From assembly GCF_001939115.1 (NCBI RefSeq), contig NZ_MQTZ01000017.1, positions 72,869 to 136,868 of the forward strand: 64,000 bases of DNA, written 5' to 3'. Position numbers and translations under genes: made by a program. The first letter of the stretch is position 1; each line of letters starts with the position of its first letter. Below are positions 1-10,306 of this stretch, in pieces. The notes under the pieces are model-generated. The model ran no database searches, was not told the DNA's origin, and worked only from the letters and a program-made list of their open reading frames with translations. Origin of the DNA: Leptolyngbya sp. 'hensonii'. Lineage in GTDB: Bacteria > Cyanobacteriota > Cyanobacteriia > GCF-001939115.

Positions 1-122
1 TTTTGCGTTCTTTCTGGTCACAACAGAGGTGATCGCAGCCCGGGGACGTGGGGGAGGCTTGGCTCTCTGGGTCCGGAACTCATAAATCACTGAGGTGCGG
101 AAGACACTCAAAAGAGGGCAAT

Positions 123-1073
123 ATGGTAGTGGAAATTCCAAATCAGTTGACGGAGGCTGCTTCGATTGCGATGGCTGGGGCGATCGAGGTCCAACCGATC
201 CTGATGTCTCTCGCAGATACCCCGATCGGAACGGCTTATGTGCGGCAGGGTGAGGGGAATCCGCCTGTGGTCTTGATCCACGGCTTCGATAGTTCTCTGC
301 TGGAGTTCCGACGGCTCCTACCGCTGCTGGCTGCCCATACGGAAACCTGGGCGTTGGATTTGCTGGGGTTTGGGTTTACCCAACGATCGACCACCATTCC
401 TCCCAGTCCAGCTACGATTAAAACCCATCTGTATTGCTGCTGGAAGATGCTGATTCAACGACCCATGGTTCTGGTCGGAGCATCCATGGGGGGCGCTGCT
501 GCGATCGAGTTCACCCTGACCTATCCGGATTGTGTCAGCCATCTGATCCTGATCGATAGCGCTGGGATACAGGGTGGGGCCATCCCTGGTGGGCTGCTGA
601 TCCCACCCCTGGACAAACTGGCAACGGCGTTCTTACGCAATCCCAAGGTGCGGCAGCGGATCAGCATCAATGCTTACCATGACCCCAGTCTCGCTTCTTC
701 CGACGCCCTCTGCTGCACGTCCCTGCACCTGACTCAACCAGGCTGGAGTGAGGCTCTGATCGCCTTTACTAAAAGTGGTGGGTATGGATCTTTTCGGCAT
801 CAATTAGCCCAGATCCAACAACCAACCCTGATTCTGTGGGGCGATCGGGATCGGATTCTGGGCACTGCTGCCGCCGATCGCTTCCGGCAGGCTATCCCCA
901 ACAGCACCCTGATCTGGATTCCCCAGTGCGGTCATGTCCCCCATCTGGAAAAGCCAGAGGTGGTGGCCCATCATATTCTCGGTGCCCTTGACCTCAATCA
1001 GCCACAAGCTTGCCCAGCAGATGCAACAGGCGACGCTCATACCGGAAAATCAGAAACGCCAGAACCGGCATGA
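123..1073 (+). CDS. alpha/beta-fold hydrolase
   Basis: A 316-residue alpha/beta hydrolase of unknown substrate. Visible elements in order are the oxyanion-region strand VVLIHGFDSS, the nucleophile elbow GASMGG, the acid-containing strand LILWGDRDRI and the catalytic histidine in QCGHVPHLEKPE. The ATG at 123 is preferred over an upstream in-frame start at 48 because AGAGGG precedes it at ribosome-binding distance and the residues before it look non-coding. About 30 residues follow the last helix, and the final 80 bp of the gene are antisense to the end of the neighbouring M50-type gene. No membrane segment or signal peptide is seen. Esterase, haloperoxidase-like or lipid hydrolase roles are all possible. 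Confidence 0.85.
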   Translation: MVVEIPNQLTEAASIAMAGAIEVQPILMSLADTPIGTAYVRQGEGNPPVVLIHGFDSSLLEFRRLLPLLAAHTETWALDLLGFGFTQRSTTIPPSPATIKTHLYCCWKMLIQRPMVLVGASMGGAAAIEFTLTYPDCVSHLILIDSAGIQGGAIPGGLLIPPLDKLATAFLRNPKVRQRISINAYHDPSLASSDALCCTSLHLTQPGWSEALIAFTKSGGYGSFRHQLAQIQQPTLILWGDRDRILGTAAADRFRQAIPNSTLIWIPQCGHVPHLEKPEVVAHHILGALDLNQPQACPADATGDAHTGKSETPEPA

Positions 1074-2103
1074 CCAAGCAGGCAATCAGAAACTGGGTGA
1101 TCAGGGTAGATAGGGGACGGTTGAAATAATCGTTTGCCAGAATGACGAAATCATTGTCGATCACTCCCCCCTTACCCGCTTCATACCACTCTTGAAAATC
1201 CACATCCTGCAGCAGCTTCCAGGAAAACTGCAAATCGAACAAGAGGGTAAACCATCCCAGCAGGCTGTAAATAGTACGATCGCCGCCCAATCGGGAAAAG
1301 CGGCCACTGATGCCCAGATACAGGCACAACAGGATGGCGATCAACTCCATGCCATGGCCCATAAAAGTGGACAAAATCCAGTTCCAGTTGGTGCGCAAAC
1401 AATAGGTGTAGAAACCGGTCAGGATTGTCAGTAGGACCAGCATGGGCGGGTACAAGCGAAACAGGAAAAATAGCCCCCCGATCGCCAGATAAATCAGACC
1501 GACCAACCAGCCCACCTGATCGAAGGTGAGGGTAACACCCCCGCCAAAGGCCAGGTCTACCGAGGGAATGGAGGGGCGGCCAAATAACCAGTGGGTCAGG
1601 GCATGGCCCATCTCATGGGTCAGAATCAGAAATCCGGACAACAAAAACTTTAGCGGACTGATAAAAACCAGCAGGGCCAGCACCAGTCCTATGATCAAGG
1701 CCCCCCATCCCTCCCGATCAAGGGAACGGGGCGCAAGCCCATTGTCCCTGGGTTGAGTCCGTTCCCTTGGGGTCGATCGGACTGGAGCAGACGCCGATCT
1801 GGAGGGCAGATTGAGCCGAGATCCGGGTTCAAAGGTCTCTTCCCAGGTTATCTGACCCGTCTCCTCGTCCAGAGCCTGGACCTGAACCTGCTGAATGCAG
1901 GGTGAATGCAGTTTACCTAAGGCCCGATCGATGAGGGTGTTCGCAACGTTCGGAGGAGGCATCAAAGCCCCCTGGAGCTGGATCTCTAAACGGCCCTCCA
2001 GTAGGTTAACCTGAGTCGTCACCTGTTTATGAGCCAGCGCCTGATTGAGCAGATTCGCGATCGCGTCAGGGTCCCCTTTTTGAGCCCGTTGCACCAGTTC
2101 CAT
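994..2103 (-). CDS. M50-like membrane metalloprotease family protein
   Basis: A 369-residue membrane protein. Residues 1-120 form a soluble, partly Pro/Arg/Ser-rich region. From about residue 133 there are several hydrophobic segments. The first carries HEMGHALTHW (H163, E164, H167), the HExxH zinc motif of peptidase M50/site-2-protease-like proteins. Later segments form the remaining membrane bundle, and the protein ends in a basic tail. Family knowledge suggests an M50-type fold, but no NPDG-type second motif is obvious, so proteolytic activity is inferred. It converges on the hydrolase gene with an 80-bp antisense overlap. Confidence 0.75.
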   Translation of the reverse strand: MELVQRAQKGDPDAIANLLNQALAHKQVTTQVNLLEGRLEIQLQGALMPPPNVANTLIDRALGKLHSPCIQQVQVQALDEETGQITWEETFEPGSRLNLPSRSASAPVRSTPRERTQPRDNGLAPRSLDREGWGALIIGLVLALLVFISPLKFLLSGFLILTHEMGHALTHWLFGRPSIPSVDLAFGGGVTLTFDQVGWLVGLIYLAIGGLFFLFRLYPPMLVLLTILTGFYTYCLRTNWNWILSTFMGHGMELIAILLCLYLGISGRFSRLGGDRTIYSLLGWFTLLFDLQFSWKLLQDVDFQEWYEAGKGGVIDNDFVILANDYFNRPLSTLITQFLIACLVMPVLAFLIFRYERRLLHLLGKLVAD

Positions 2104-2242
2104 GATTGTTTATCCAAAAACTACCTGGCCGCTGATTGTTTCCATCTCTGCAGCCATGGAAAACGGTTGCAGGTCAGCCAACATCTTAGGGTCAAATTCA
2201 CGCTACCCTTAAATTTAGACTGTTGACCTGAAGCGAAACCCT

Positions 2243-2674
2243 ATGCGATTCCGAATCCCTACCCTTGTCCTGATCACCCTCCTCTGGATCATCAGTTGGG
2301 CGATCGCACCTGCTGCCCTGGCCCTAACCCAGATCCGCCTCTTCGACCTCTCCTATCACGAATGCACCGGGGATCTGGCTCAGGGAGCCGTCACTAGCGG
2401 CGGTAGCGCCATGCCTGCCAATTGCTTCATCGTCACCGGGAAGACGGAGAACAGCTCCGGAAAGACTGTAATCAACGCCGATATCTATGGCCGGATCTAT
2501 GATGCCAATGATGAACCGACGATGCAAAATCGAACCCGATTGGGCTCGATCGAGGAAGTTCCTCCCGGCATCAGTACCTTCGAACTCAGAATATCCGTTC
2601 CCGCTAACCAGCCGACGCCCCTGAAACTACAGCAGTTTAAGGCTTCTGGATTTACAGGCAAGGTTCGCCGCTAA
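2243..2674 (+). CDS. secreted hypothetical protein
   Basis: A 143-residue protein with a clear signal peptide: a basic start (MRFRIP), a hydrophobic core, then cleavage probably after APAALA near residue 27. The mature part is polar, contains two cysteines (in HECTGD and ANCFIV) and reads like a small beta-rich periplasmic domain. I recognise no catalytic motif. It converges with the YggT gene, sharing 4 bp at the stop codons. The function is unknown. Confidence 0.7.
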   Translation: MRFRIPTLVLITLLWIISWAIAPAALALTQIRLFDLSYHECTGDLAQGAVTSGGSAMPANCFIVTGKTENSSGKTVINADIYGRIYDANDEPTMQNRTRLGSIEEVPPGISTFELRISVPANQPTPLKLQQFKASGFTGKVRR

Positions 2675-2958
2675 CCAAGGCTTAATAAAGCTCTCAGAGG
2701 ACCATAGGGAGCAAGAACAGATTGTAAAAACTGCAGCAAAAAGATGGCCAAAATCGGGGAAATGTCGATAGCTCCCAGAGGAGGAATCAGGCGGCGGAAA
2801 ATATTCAGATAGGGGTCAGTCAGTTGACTTAACGCTGCAAACGGCTGGGAGTACCAATCAATATTGGGAAACCAGGTTAGCAGAATACGGATGATCAGTA
2901 AAGCCGTATAGATGTTAATGAACTGGACCAAAGTTGAGAGTAGCAAAGTCATTGGCAC
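2671..2958 (-). CDS. YggT family membrane protein
   Basis: A 95-residue protein with two hydrophobic segments at about residues 5-28 and 65-85. They flank the conserved YggT-type loop LLTWFPNIDW...PFAALSQLTDPYLNIFRRLIPP. The family occurs in bacteria and chloroplasts (the CCB3/Ycf19-like group) and has been linked to cytochrome b6f haem attachment and to cell-division or shape phenotypes. The precise role here is inference. The length is typical of a single-repeat YggT protein. Confidence 0.88.
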   Translation of the reverse strand: MPMTLLLSTLVQFINIYTALLIIRILLTWFPNIDWYSQPFAALSQLTDPYLNIFRRLIPPLGAIDISPILAIFLLQFLQSVLAPYGPLRALLSLG

Positions 2959-3054
2959 GTCCTTAATTGATGTCGCATCGATTCCCAGGATTAGTTAATT
3001 TAATCCGTGATCCTAAACATACTCTAACGAATTCAGGGCAGGGTTCAAGGGGGT

Positions 3055-3372
3055 TCAGGAATCTCTTGTCAGGGATTGTTCGCTATCCTCATCCTGACCA
3101 TGACCATTGATTGTTCCTAACTTTTGGCGCACATCGTCAATCGCATCATTCAGTTGGGCAATTTTATCCTCCAGCCCTCGCCGGGCTGCTTCAATATTTT
3201 TACCATCCGGAGATTTCAGAGGACGCTTTTTCTGCTTGAACTGAGCATCTTCCGCGAGAGATGGATCGCTATAGCGAGCTGACGTGACGACAGCTCCGAC
3301 AATGCCACCGATAATCCCGCCGACAATTGCGCCTGCAAAGAACCCGCCCGCAAAATTATCTCGATTGCTCAT
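3055..3372 (-). CDS. small glycine-zipper membrane protein
   Basis: A 105-residue protein. The N-terminus has a Gly-rich hydrophobic stretch (GGFFAGAIVGGIIGGIVGAVV, about residues 9-29) typical of a glycine-zipper or YtxH-like membrane anchor. It is followed by a Lys-rich linker and a heptad-like helix (about residues 60-92, EAARRGLEDKIAQLNDAIDD). This suggests a membrane-anchored coiled-coil protein. No enzymatic motif is seen, and the function is unknown. Confidence 0.7.
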   Translation of the reverse strand: MSNRDNFAGGFFAGAIVGGIIGGIVGAVVTSARYSDPSLAEDAQFKQKKRPLKSPDGKNIEAARRGLEDKIAQLNDAIDDVRQKLGTINGHGQDEDSEQSLTRDS

Positions 3373-3422
3373 AGTCGATCCCTTGTTGCCTGTTTCCAGC
3401 TTATCCTAACCGAGGGCAATCC

Positions 3423-4088
3423 TTACGTCCCAAAGGTGCGATCCCCCGCATCCCCCAAACCAGGAACAATAAAGCCATGCTGATTCAAGCTTTCATCGAT
3501 CGCAGCGGTATAGATGTTTAGGTTCGGATAGGCCATTCCCAGCTTTTGTAACGCTGGTGGGGCGGTAACGACTGCGATGATCCGGATCAGGGCCGGGTCC
3601 ACTCCTCGCTGGGTTAGCTCCGCCATGGTCGCCATGATAGTCCCCCCCGTCGCCAGCATCGGTTCACTGATCAGAACGCGCGTCTGGGGATCAAACTGCT
3701 CTGGCAACTTGTTCATGTAACAGGTTGCTTCCAGGGTTTCCTCATTCCGAGCAAAGCCAATGTGATAGATGGAAGCCAGAGGTAACAGAGTTTGAGCCCC
3801 CTCCAGAAGAGCAAGCCCAGCCCGTAGAATGGGAACCACAACAATGGGAATCTCTGGATCAATAAAAGTAGCCGAACAGGGAGCGAGAGGGGTTTCGATC
3901 GTCGTTTCGAGCGTGGGTAACCAGCGGCTCACCACTTCATCCCGCATCGCCTCATAGGTCAGCCAGCGGCCCAATTCCGTCATCGCTGTCCGAAAAAGGG
4001 AATTGGGTGTAGCCACGTTACGGGAAACAGCAAGCCAGTGACGAATCAGAGGGTGGGCAGGAACATTAACACGCAGTTGGGGAGCCAT
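3423..4088 (-). CDS. upp: uracil phosphoribosyltransferase
   Basis: A 221-residue enzyme that makes UMP from uracil and PRPP in cytosolic pyrimidine salvage. The PRPP-binding region is visible as RVLISEPMLATGGTIMA, and the C-terminal uracil-recognition region as GFIVPGLGDAGDRTFGT, the standard end of Upp proteins. The N-terminal segment (HPLIRHWLAVSRN...ELGRWLTYEAMRD) is also characteristic. Length and both motifs fit an intact enzyme. It is 50 bp from the preceding minus-strand gene and may form its own unit. Confidence 0.95.
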   Translation of the reverse strand: MAPQLRVNVPAHPLIRHWLAVSRNVATPNSLFRTAMTELGRWLTYEAMRDEVVSRWLPTLETTIETPLAPCSATFIDPEIPIVVVPILRAGLALLEGAQTLLPLASIYHIGFARNEETLEATCYMNKLPEQFDPQTRVLISEPMLATGGTIMATMAELTQRGVDPALIRIIAVVTAPPALQKLGMAYPNLNIYTAAIDESLNQHGFIVPGLGDAGDRTFGT

Positions 4089-4220
4089 GGATTAAAGGAC
4101 TGACATCAGGATGAGCGTGATCAATAATACCGCTTTACAGTCAAGCTGACTGCTGCAGACCTATTGGCCCACGATCGAGGCCATAGTACACCGCTGCAAG
4201 TCACCTTCACCCCATCCTGC

Positions 4221-5204
4221 CTAAATCTGACCCAGGGGCGGGAAACTGGGTAGACTCACCGCCGCCAGGGAACTGAGTTTTTTTTGGGATGATCTCGCTG
4301 GATAGACCACAGGGGAGGGCCAACCAGGATCGCCATTCCCTAAAGGAATTCCTCCTGGCTCCAGGGGAGTCGAGGGGAGCGGTTCATCATTTTCTTCCCT
4401 GGGCATTGACTGAAACAGGGCGTTAAACACGGAGTAATTGATCTCAGAAGGGAAAAGCGGCAATGGACTCAGCGGACTTTCCTGCTCTGGAGGAGGAAAA
4501 TCCGCCTCCACCACCTCCCCATCAGATTCTGCCGAGGATTGCAGTAAGGTTTCAGACGACTGTAGCAAGGTTTCCACCGCCTGATCCTGACTGAACGCCG
4601 TCTCATCAAATAACCAGGGCTGTACGGAACCGGCATCAGCCACCTGGGCTTCAGCAACAGCCGGGGAGTCTGGAGGGAATTTGGCAGGGCGGCTGTCTAA
4701 CTTCTCCAGACACCGTTCCAGGGCAGCCTTGAGTTGAAGAGTAAAGCGTTGCTGGCGATCGAGGCGTGACTTCAAATCATCACAGTTTTTTTCGGATTGC
4801 TCCAACAGATCACCCTGGGCTTGCTGCTGCTGACGCAACGTTGAACATTCTAGCTTCAGCGTGCTAACCTCTTCCTGGCTTTGATGCAAATGACCTGTAA
4901 TCGTTTCAATCAGATGCTGCTGGCGTTGGGCTATCTGGTGAGAGCTTTCCAGTTCAACCGTTAAGCGGGCAATATGCTCCTGGAAAACGGTCAGATTTTG
5001 AGTCTGCAGCCTGGATTGACAGTCATCCAGAGAAGCTTCTAACTGAGCAACCCGTTCCAGAAGAAAAGCGTTATGACGTTGCAGGTCCTGCATCAAATCA
5101 ACCAGCTCAGCCGCTTCTGACAGCGCAGATGACTGGAGCGCATCGTCGGTACTGGGGGAATTCAGATTGTGGTCATTGAGGGGGATATCAGCTTGGCTCA
5201 TCAC
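4221..5204 (-). CDS. coiled-coil hypothetical protein
   Basis: A 327-residue protein. Residues 25-175 are rich in Leu, Gln, Glu and Lys in heptad order (for example VAQLEASLDDCQSRLQTQN), predicting a long coiled coil. The C-terminal half is acidic and Pro/Ser-rich and looks disordered. No signal peptide or transmembrane helix is seen. The ATG pair at the start is followed at once by MSQADIPLND. I do not recognise the family; a structural or scaffolding role is possible but unproven. Confidence 0.65.
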   Translation of the reverse strand: MMSQADIPLNDHNLNSPSTDDALQSSALSEAAELVDLMQDLQRHNAFLLERVAQLEASLDDCQSRLQTQNLTVFQEHIARLTVELESSHQIAQRQQHLIETITGHLHQSQEEVSTLKLECSTLRQQQQAQGDLLEQSEKNCDDLKSRLDRQQRFTLQLKAALERCLEKLDSRPAKFPPDSPAVAEAQVADAGSVQPWLFDETAFSQDQAVETLLQSSETLLQSSAESDGEVVEADFPPPEQESPLSPLPLFPSEINYSVFNALFQSMPREENDEPLPSTPLEPGGIPLGNGDPGWPSPVVYPARSSQKKLSSLAAVSLPSFPPLGQI

Positions 5205-5921
5205 TCATCCACTCACTAAAGGATTTTGACTGCATACCTACAGATTGTTTCCATACCCCTGCAGGATACTAATGGCGATTTTCACGAATCCAACCTATGG
5301 AACCCAAACAGGCGTAAAAACTGTAGACCCCTGAGATAGGACCCATCTTTGCTGACACCAGGAACATCCGTAACCAGATCTTTCCGTTTATCCATCAGTG
5401 TCACATTCGCTCAACCGAATCATCTTCCCTCAGGAGTACGGAAGTTCCATATTCCCAGCGAGATGTCATCTCATCAACAGACTTGGATTACGACAGGCAA
5501 CCTGAATTAAGATAGACCACTCTAATCGGGCTTGTCGATCGTGTAATGGCTATGACCTGACGGCTACAAGGGGGTCTATGAAAACTGCCCTCAGGCAGTC
5601 CCACACCCTTAGAGCCAGCACTTAAACCCTACAATTTATATAACTTACCAGACTCCACCCTGTTTAGAGCCGATTTAAATTGGAGAATTGATAACACAAT
5701 CGGGGGATGGCTTAACCAGGAACACAGGCTAATCAATGGATTAAATTTGTATCATGAAATTCATGGTAGAAAAAAGTTATTGTCAAAAGTTAACCATCTC
5801 AACCTGTCCATTGTTGTTGGGAGAACAGGCTAGCCTGGAAGCCATGGAAATGAGAGGATGTCTGACAAGGCTCTGGCAGTTACCAGGGCAACTCTTGAGC
5901 AGTCCCAGCTAAAAAACAAAC
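5205..5921. other. long intergenic region without recognised gene
   Basis: About 717 bp between a coiled-coil gene and an ABC ATPase, both on the minus strand. It is AT-richer than its surroundings, especially at 5630-5800, and all frames are broken by stops. I see no tRNA, terminator hairpin or repeat. The left part must contain the promoter of the coiled-coil gene. Confidence 0.5.
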
Positions 5922-7208
5922 CTATAAGGCCTTTCCACTCTCTGCATCGAAAAGATGAATTTTATCAGGGCGCAGGGAGAGCCAGAGACGATCGCCCACC
6001 TGATAAGTCTGATCAGGCGACGTACGGACCTGAATCGACTGCTCCCCCAAGTCAATTGAGAGAAAGGTTTCACTGCCCAGCGCTTCCACCCGATCAACCT
6101 CTGCTTGCAACATGGGTAAGTAGTCCTTCCCATCAGTCGGAGAAAGTTCACTGACCATGAGATGCTCGGGCCGAATGCCCAGAGTCACCCGTCGACCTTC
6201 ATAAGATCGCAGCACGGCATCCCCACGATCGGGAAGAGATAACTGAAACAGAGGATGGCTGAGAAACAGAGGCCCCCCCACCTGAACCGGAATCAGATTC
6301 ATCGGAGGTGACCCAATAAACTCAGCGACAAAGCGATTGGCTGGCCGACTGTAGAGTTCATGGGGAGTGGCAATCTGTTGAATTTGCCCAGCATTCATCA
6401 CCGCAATCCGATCGCCCATGGTCATGGCCTCTGTCTGGTCATGGGTGACGTAGATGGTTGTGGTCTTCAACTGGCGCTGCAGTTTCACAATCTGGGCTCG
6501 GGTTTCAGTCCGCAATTTGGCATCCAGATTAGAGAGGGGTTCATCCATCAGAAAAACCTGTGGATTACGGGCGATCGCCCGTCCTAGAGCCACCCGCTGC
6601 TTTTGACCCCCAGACAACTGCTTCGGTAAACGCTCCAGCAGCACTTCAATTTGGAGCATCTGGGCGATCGTGCGCACCCGTTCATCCACCACCTGATCCT
6701 GCCTGGATCGATAGCGCCACCCCTTGGGCAAATTACGGGTGACTCCAGATAACAGATTCTGCAACAGTACAGTCGGAGCAGCACCAGTCTGCAATCCTTC
6801 CTGCTTCAGCTTAGTCCGACGCAAGCCAAAAGCCAGATTGTTATAGACCGTCATGTGAGGATACAAGGCATAGCTCTGAAACACCATGGCAATATCCCTA
6901 TCCTTCGGCGGTAGATCGTTGACCAGGCGATCGCCAACCCAGATATTCCCAGCCGTCAACTGTTCCAGACCAGCAATCAACCGGAGCAGGGTGCTTTTCC
7001 CGCAGCCAGAAGGCCCTACCAGAACCATGAATTCCCCATCTTCGATCGCCAGATTAATCCGCCGCAGCACAGCCCCACTACTAGGCTTTTGCTTCGTAGC
7101 TGACGTTCCACCCTCCAGATCGGAAGTTGCTGGCAATGGGAGATCTGTCCCCTCTCCTTTACGACTGGCAAAACTTTTGTAAACGTTTTCTAGGACAACC
7201 TGTGCCAC
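5922..7208 (-). CDS. sugar-type ABC transporter ATP-binding protein (MalK/UgpC group)
   Basis: A 428-residue ATPase subunit of a solute importer. It carries Walker A GPSGCGKST, Q-loop FQSYALYPHMTV, signature LSGGQKQRVALGRA, Walker B VFLMDEPLSNLD and the H-loop VTHDQTEAM. After about residue 300 comes a TOBE-type regulatory domain (VTLGIRPEHL...). Two insertions are unusual: about 25 residues after the first strand (Gly/Thr/Pro-rich) and about 40 residues between the Q-loop and signature. In cyanobacteria such proteins often energise glucosylglycerol, trehalose or other sugar uptake. No permease gene lies in the window, so the substrate is unknown. Confidence 0.9.
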   Translation of the reverse strand: MAQVVLENVYKSFASRKGEGTDLPLPATSDLEGGTSATKQKPSSGAVLRRINLAIEDGEFMVLVGPSGCGKSTLLRLIAGLEQLTAGNIWVGDRLVNDLPPKDRDIAMVFQSYALYPHMTVYNNLAFGLRRTKLKQEGLQTGAAPTVLLQNLLSGVTRNLPKGWRYRSRQDQVVDERVRTIAQMLQIEVLLERLPKQLSGGQKQRVALGRAIARNPQVFLMDEPLSNLDAKLRTETRAQIVKLQRQLKTTTIYVTHDQTEAMTMGDRIAVMNAGQIQQIATPHELYSRPANRFVAEFIGSPPMNLIPVQVGGPLFLSHPLFQLSLPDRGDAVLRSYEGRRVTLGIRPEHLMVSELSPTDGKDYLPMLQAEVDRVEALGSETFLSIDLGEQSIQVRTSPDQTYQVGDRLWLSLRPDKIHLFDAESGKAL

Positions 7209-7262
7209 GACAACCCTTAACCTGCAAACAACACCTCTAGATAGTATCCAATGAAATCCGGA

Positions 7263-8144
7263 TCAGGGTGCAGTACGGGGAAGCAAAGGCTGCGGAGTGC
7301 GGACCAGACTGGCCTGAATTCGCGGGGTTGCAATAAATCTCTTGGTATCCTTGAGCAACCGTTCTCCCCAGAGGTTTTCTTTCAGAAACTTTAAGTCTGC
7401 ATAGCGGCTGTCTAACTTCAAAGCAGCCTCCCCCAAGGCCAACCCCTGTTCCCGATCGCCCTTCGTATACAGAGCCACCGCCAGAGCCAGTTGAGGTTCT
7501 GCAGCCTTGGCATCCAGCGAGATGGCCGTCCGCCACTGGCGAATCGCAGCGTCAATCTCACCCTGCTCGTAATGAATCAGACCAATGTTATTAATCGCTG
7601 GCCAAAAGTTAGCATCCTGCTTGATTGCCTTCTCATACTGGGCAATCGCCTCCTGGAAGCGTTTCTGCATGTAATAGGCATTGCCCAGATCAAACAATGC
7701 TCCTGGGATATTGGGCTTCAATTTCAGCCCCGCCTGCAGGTAGTCTACAGCCTGGGTGTATTTGGCTTTCTGGAAGTAAGCAGAGCCCAGCGCAAAAAGC
7801 ACTGACGCACTTTTAGGGTCTAACAAACGTGCCTTTTGGAGCGCCGTAATCCCCTGATCCAGATCATTTTTCTGCAGATACAGGCTACCCAGCAAGGACC
7901 AGACCTTAGCACTTTGGGGAGCCAGTTGCACCGCCAGTTGCGCTCTGGGAAGGGCCAGTTCAATTTGATCAAACTGGGCCAGTTGAGCAGCTTCTTGAGC
8001 CAGAGCTAATCCCTGTTGCTCAAACTGTTCTGGATTCAGTTGGAGGGTATAGGGTAAGAGGGTCTGGGTCAGACCCCCCGGTTGGGCCAGACCCAGTGCC
8101 GTAAGGGATACCAGGAGAGAGACTGGAAGAAGACGCTTCAACAC
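7263..8144 (-). CDS. exported TPR-repeat protein
   Basis: A 293-residue protein with an N-terminal signal-like sequence (MLKRLLPVSLLVSLTALGLAQ) followed by about six tetratricopeptide repeats. Typical units include VWSLLGSLYLQKNDLDQGITALQKA and ALFDLGNAYYMQKRFQEAIAQYEKA. TPR arrays bind other proteins; this one probably acts in the periplasm or at a membrane. The last 25 residues leave the repeat pattern. No partner is suggested by the neighbours. Confidence 0.8.
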   Translation of the reverse strand: MLKRLLPVSLLVSLTALGLAQPGGLTQTLLPYTLQLNPEQFEQQGLALAQEAAQLAQFDQIELALPRAQLAVQLAPQSAKVWSLLGSLYLQKNDLDQGITALQKARLLDPKSASVLFALGSAYFQKAKYTQAVDYLQAGLKLKPNIPGALFDLGNAYYMQKRFQEAIAQYEKAIKQDANFWPAINNIGLIHYEQGEIDAAIRQWRTAISLDAKAAEPQLALAVALYTKGDREQGLALGEAALKLDSRYADLKFLKENLWGERLLKDTKRFIATPRIQASLVRTPQPLLPRTAP

Positions 8145-8294
8145 AACTAACTTGCTCTAAAGAACAATGGATTTTTCAGCTAGCTTAGCTTAGATCTTGT
8201 CCCTCTGGGGGAGACCGAAAAAATGGGTGCGATCTCTGAATCTGAGGATGGATATCAAGGCCCCTACCAAAGGCATTGATTGAGGCTGATGGTC

Positions 8295-8451
8295 GGCGTT
8301 GCTGAATAGAAGGATGATTTTCGTGCTTGAGCCTTATGCAGCCCTCACCCTAGCCCTCTCCCAAAGGAGAGGGAACAAGAGTTTTAGCTCCCTTCTCCTG
8401 CGGGAGAAGGGTTAGGGATGAGGGTAATTCATATTTGCATTCAGCAAAGCC
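8295..8451 (+). mobile_element. MITE-like element, copy 1 (157 bp)
   Basis: The ends are 13-bp inverted repeats with one mismatch (GGCGTTGCTGAAT and ATTCAGCAAAGCC). The element is immediately flanked by a 10-bp direct repeat GCTGATGGTC (8285-8294 and 8452-8461), which looks like a target-site duplication. It has no coding capacity. Internal hairpins include CCCTCTCC...GGAGAGGG and CCCTTCTCC...GGAGAAGGG. A copy differing at only a few positions lies inverted at 36358-36514. The termini resemble those of IS5/IS903-type elements from memory, so the element may be mobilised in trans by such a transposase. Confidence 0.8.
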
Positions 8452-8562
8452 GCTGATGGTCTTCTCTCTCTCGACAAAAAATGAAAGGAAAAGTTAATCA
8501 ATCCTTCCGGAATCCCTCTGTAGCGCAAGCTACAATTAAGGTAGGCACCCAGGACAATAACT

Positions 8563-8739
8563 GTGGATACCAAAATTTTCTATTCAACTAGCCCTAACCT
8601 GTTGGAGGGTGAGGCAGAGCATCCCAAAATTACGTGGCTCATCGCTTGGTTCCGCCACCAAGTTCATCTTATCTGGTCAAGTGGGATCAGTCTGTGGGCA
8701 TTACTCAAATTTCTGGACGAGGAAGAGCCGGGGCGCTAG
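8563..8739 (+). CDS. small hypothetical protein, 58 aa
   Basis: A GTG-started frame encoding 58 residues, with AGGA eight bases before the start. The product contains an amphipathic to hydrophobic stretch (TWLIAWFRHQVHLIWSS) and an acidic tail ending DEEEPGR. It lies 26 bp upstream of tgt on the same strand and could be translated from the same transcript. I do not recognise the family. The ribosome-binding site, the tight spacing and the protein-like composition support it, but conservation is untested. Confidence 0.5.
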   Translation: MDTKIFYSTSPNLLEGEAEHPKITWLIAWFRHQVHLIWSSGISLWALLKFLDEEEPGR

Positions 8740-8761
8740 TATGATGCTCCTCGTAGCCTGA

Positions 8762-9922
<1,161 letters not shown>

Positions 9923-9983
9923 CCGGGGGCATGTTAAGATACGTCTCAAAGCTTAAATCTGTGTCAGAGAGGTCAATTTATAC

Positions 9984-10121
9984 ATGGAAGCGGCACTGCT
10001 GTTAGCAAAACTCCCCGAAGCCTATTCGATTTTTGATCCTTTAGTGGATGTTTTACCTTTGATTCCCCTATTCTTCTTTTTGCTGGCCTTTGTCTGGCAG
10101 GCATCTGTTGGTTTTAAATAA
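9984..10121 (+). CDS. psbK: photosystem II protein K
   Basis: A 45-residue precursor of the small photosystem II subunit PsbK. The N-terminal part ([19 protein letters not shown]) is a leader that is removed. The mature single-span protein follows, with the hallmark [27 protein letters not shown]. In photosystem II it sits at the periphery of CP43. The length and sequence match the family well. It lies 61 bp after tgt and is closed by a strong terminator. Confidence 0.95.
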   Translation: MEAALLLAKLPEAYSIFDPLVDVLPLIPLFFFLLAFVWQASVGFK

Positions 10122-10148
10122 GCAAGTTCAAAATTCAGTGGAATAAGG

Positions 10149-10182
10149 TTGGGAGAGTAAGATTTTACTCTCCCAATTTTTT
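10149..10182 (+). terminator. Rho-independent terminator after psbK
   Basis: A perfect 12-bp stem TTGGGAGAGTAA / TTACTCTCCCAA with a 4-nt loop, followed by a run of T. It lies 27 bp after the psbK stop. Confidence 0.92.
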
Positions 10183-10306
10183 AGCCCACTCCCCCTTCCC
10201 TCTCCAAATCTCCATAGGAAGGTAGAGAATCCCGAAAAAAGCTAGACCCTGGTAGCCCTGGCGACTAACATCGCAGCCATCCTGGGAAGTTCGTGTCAGA
10301 TGACGC

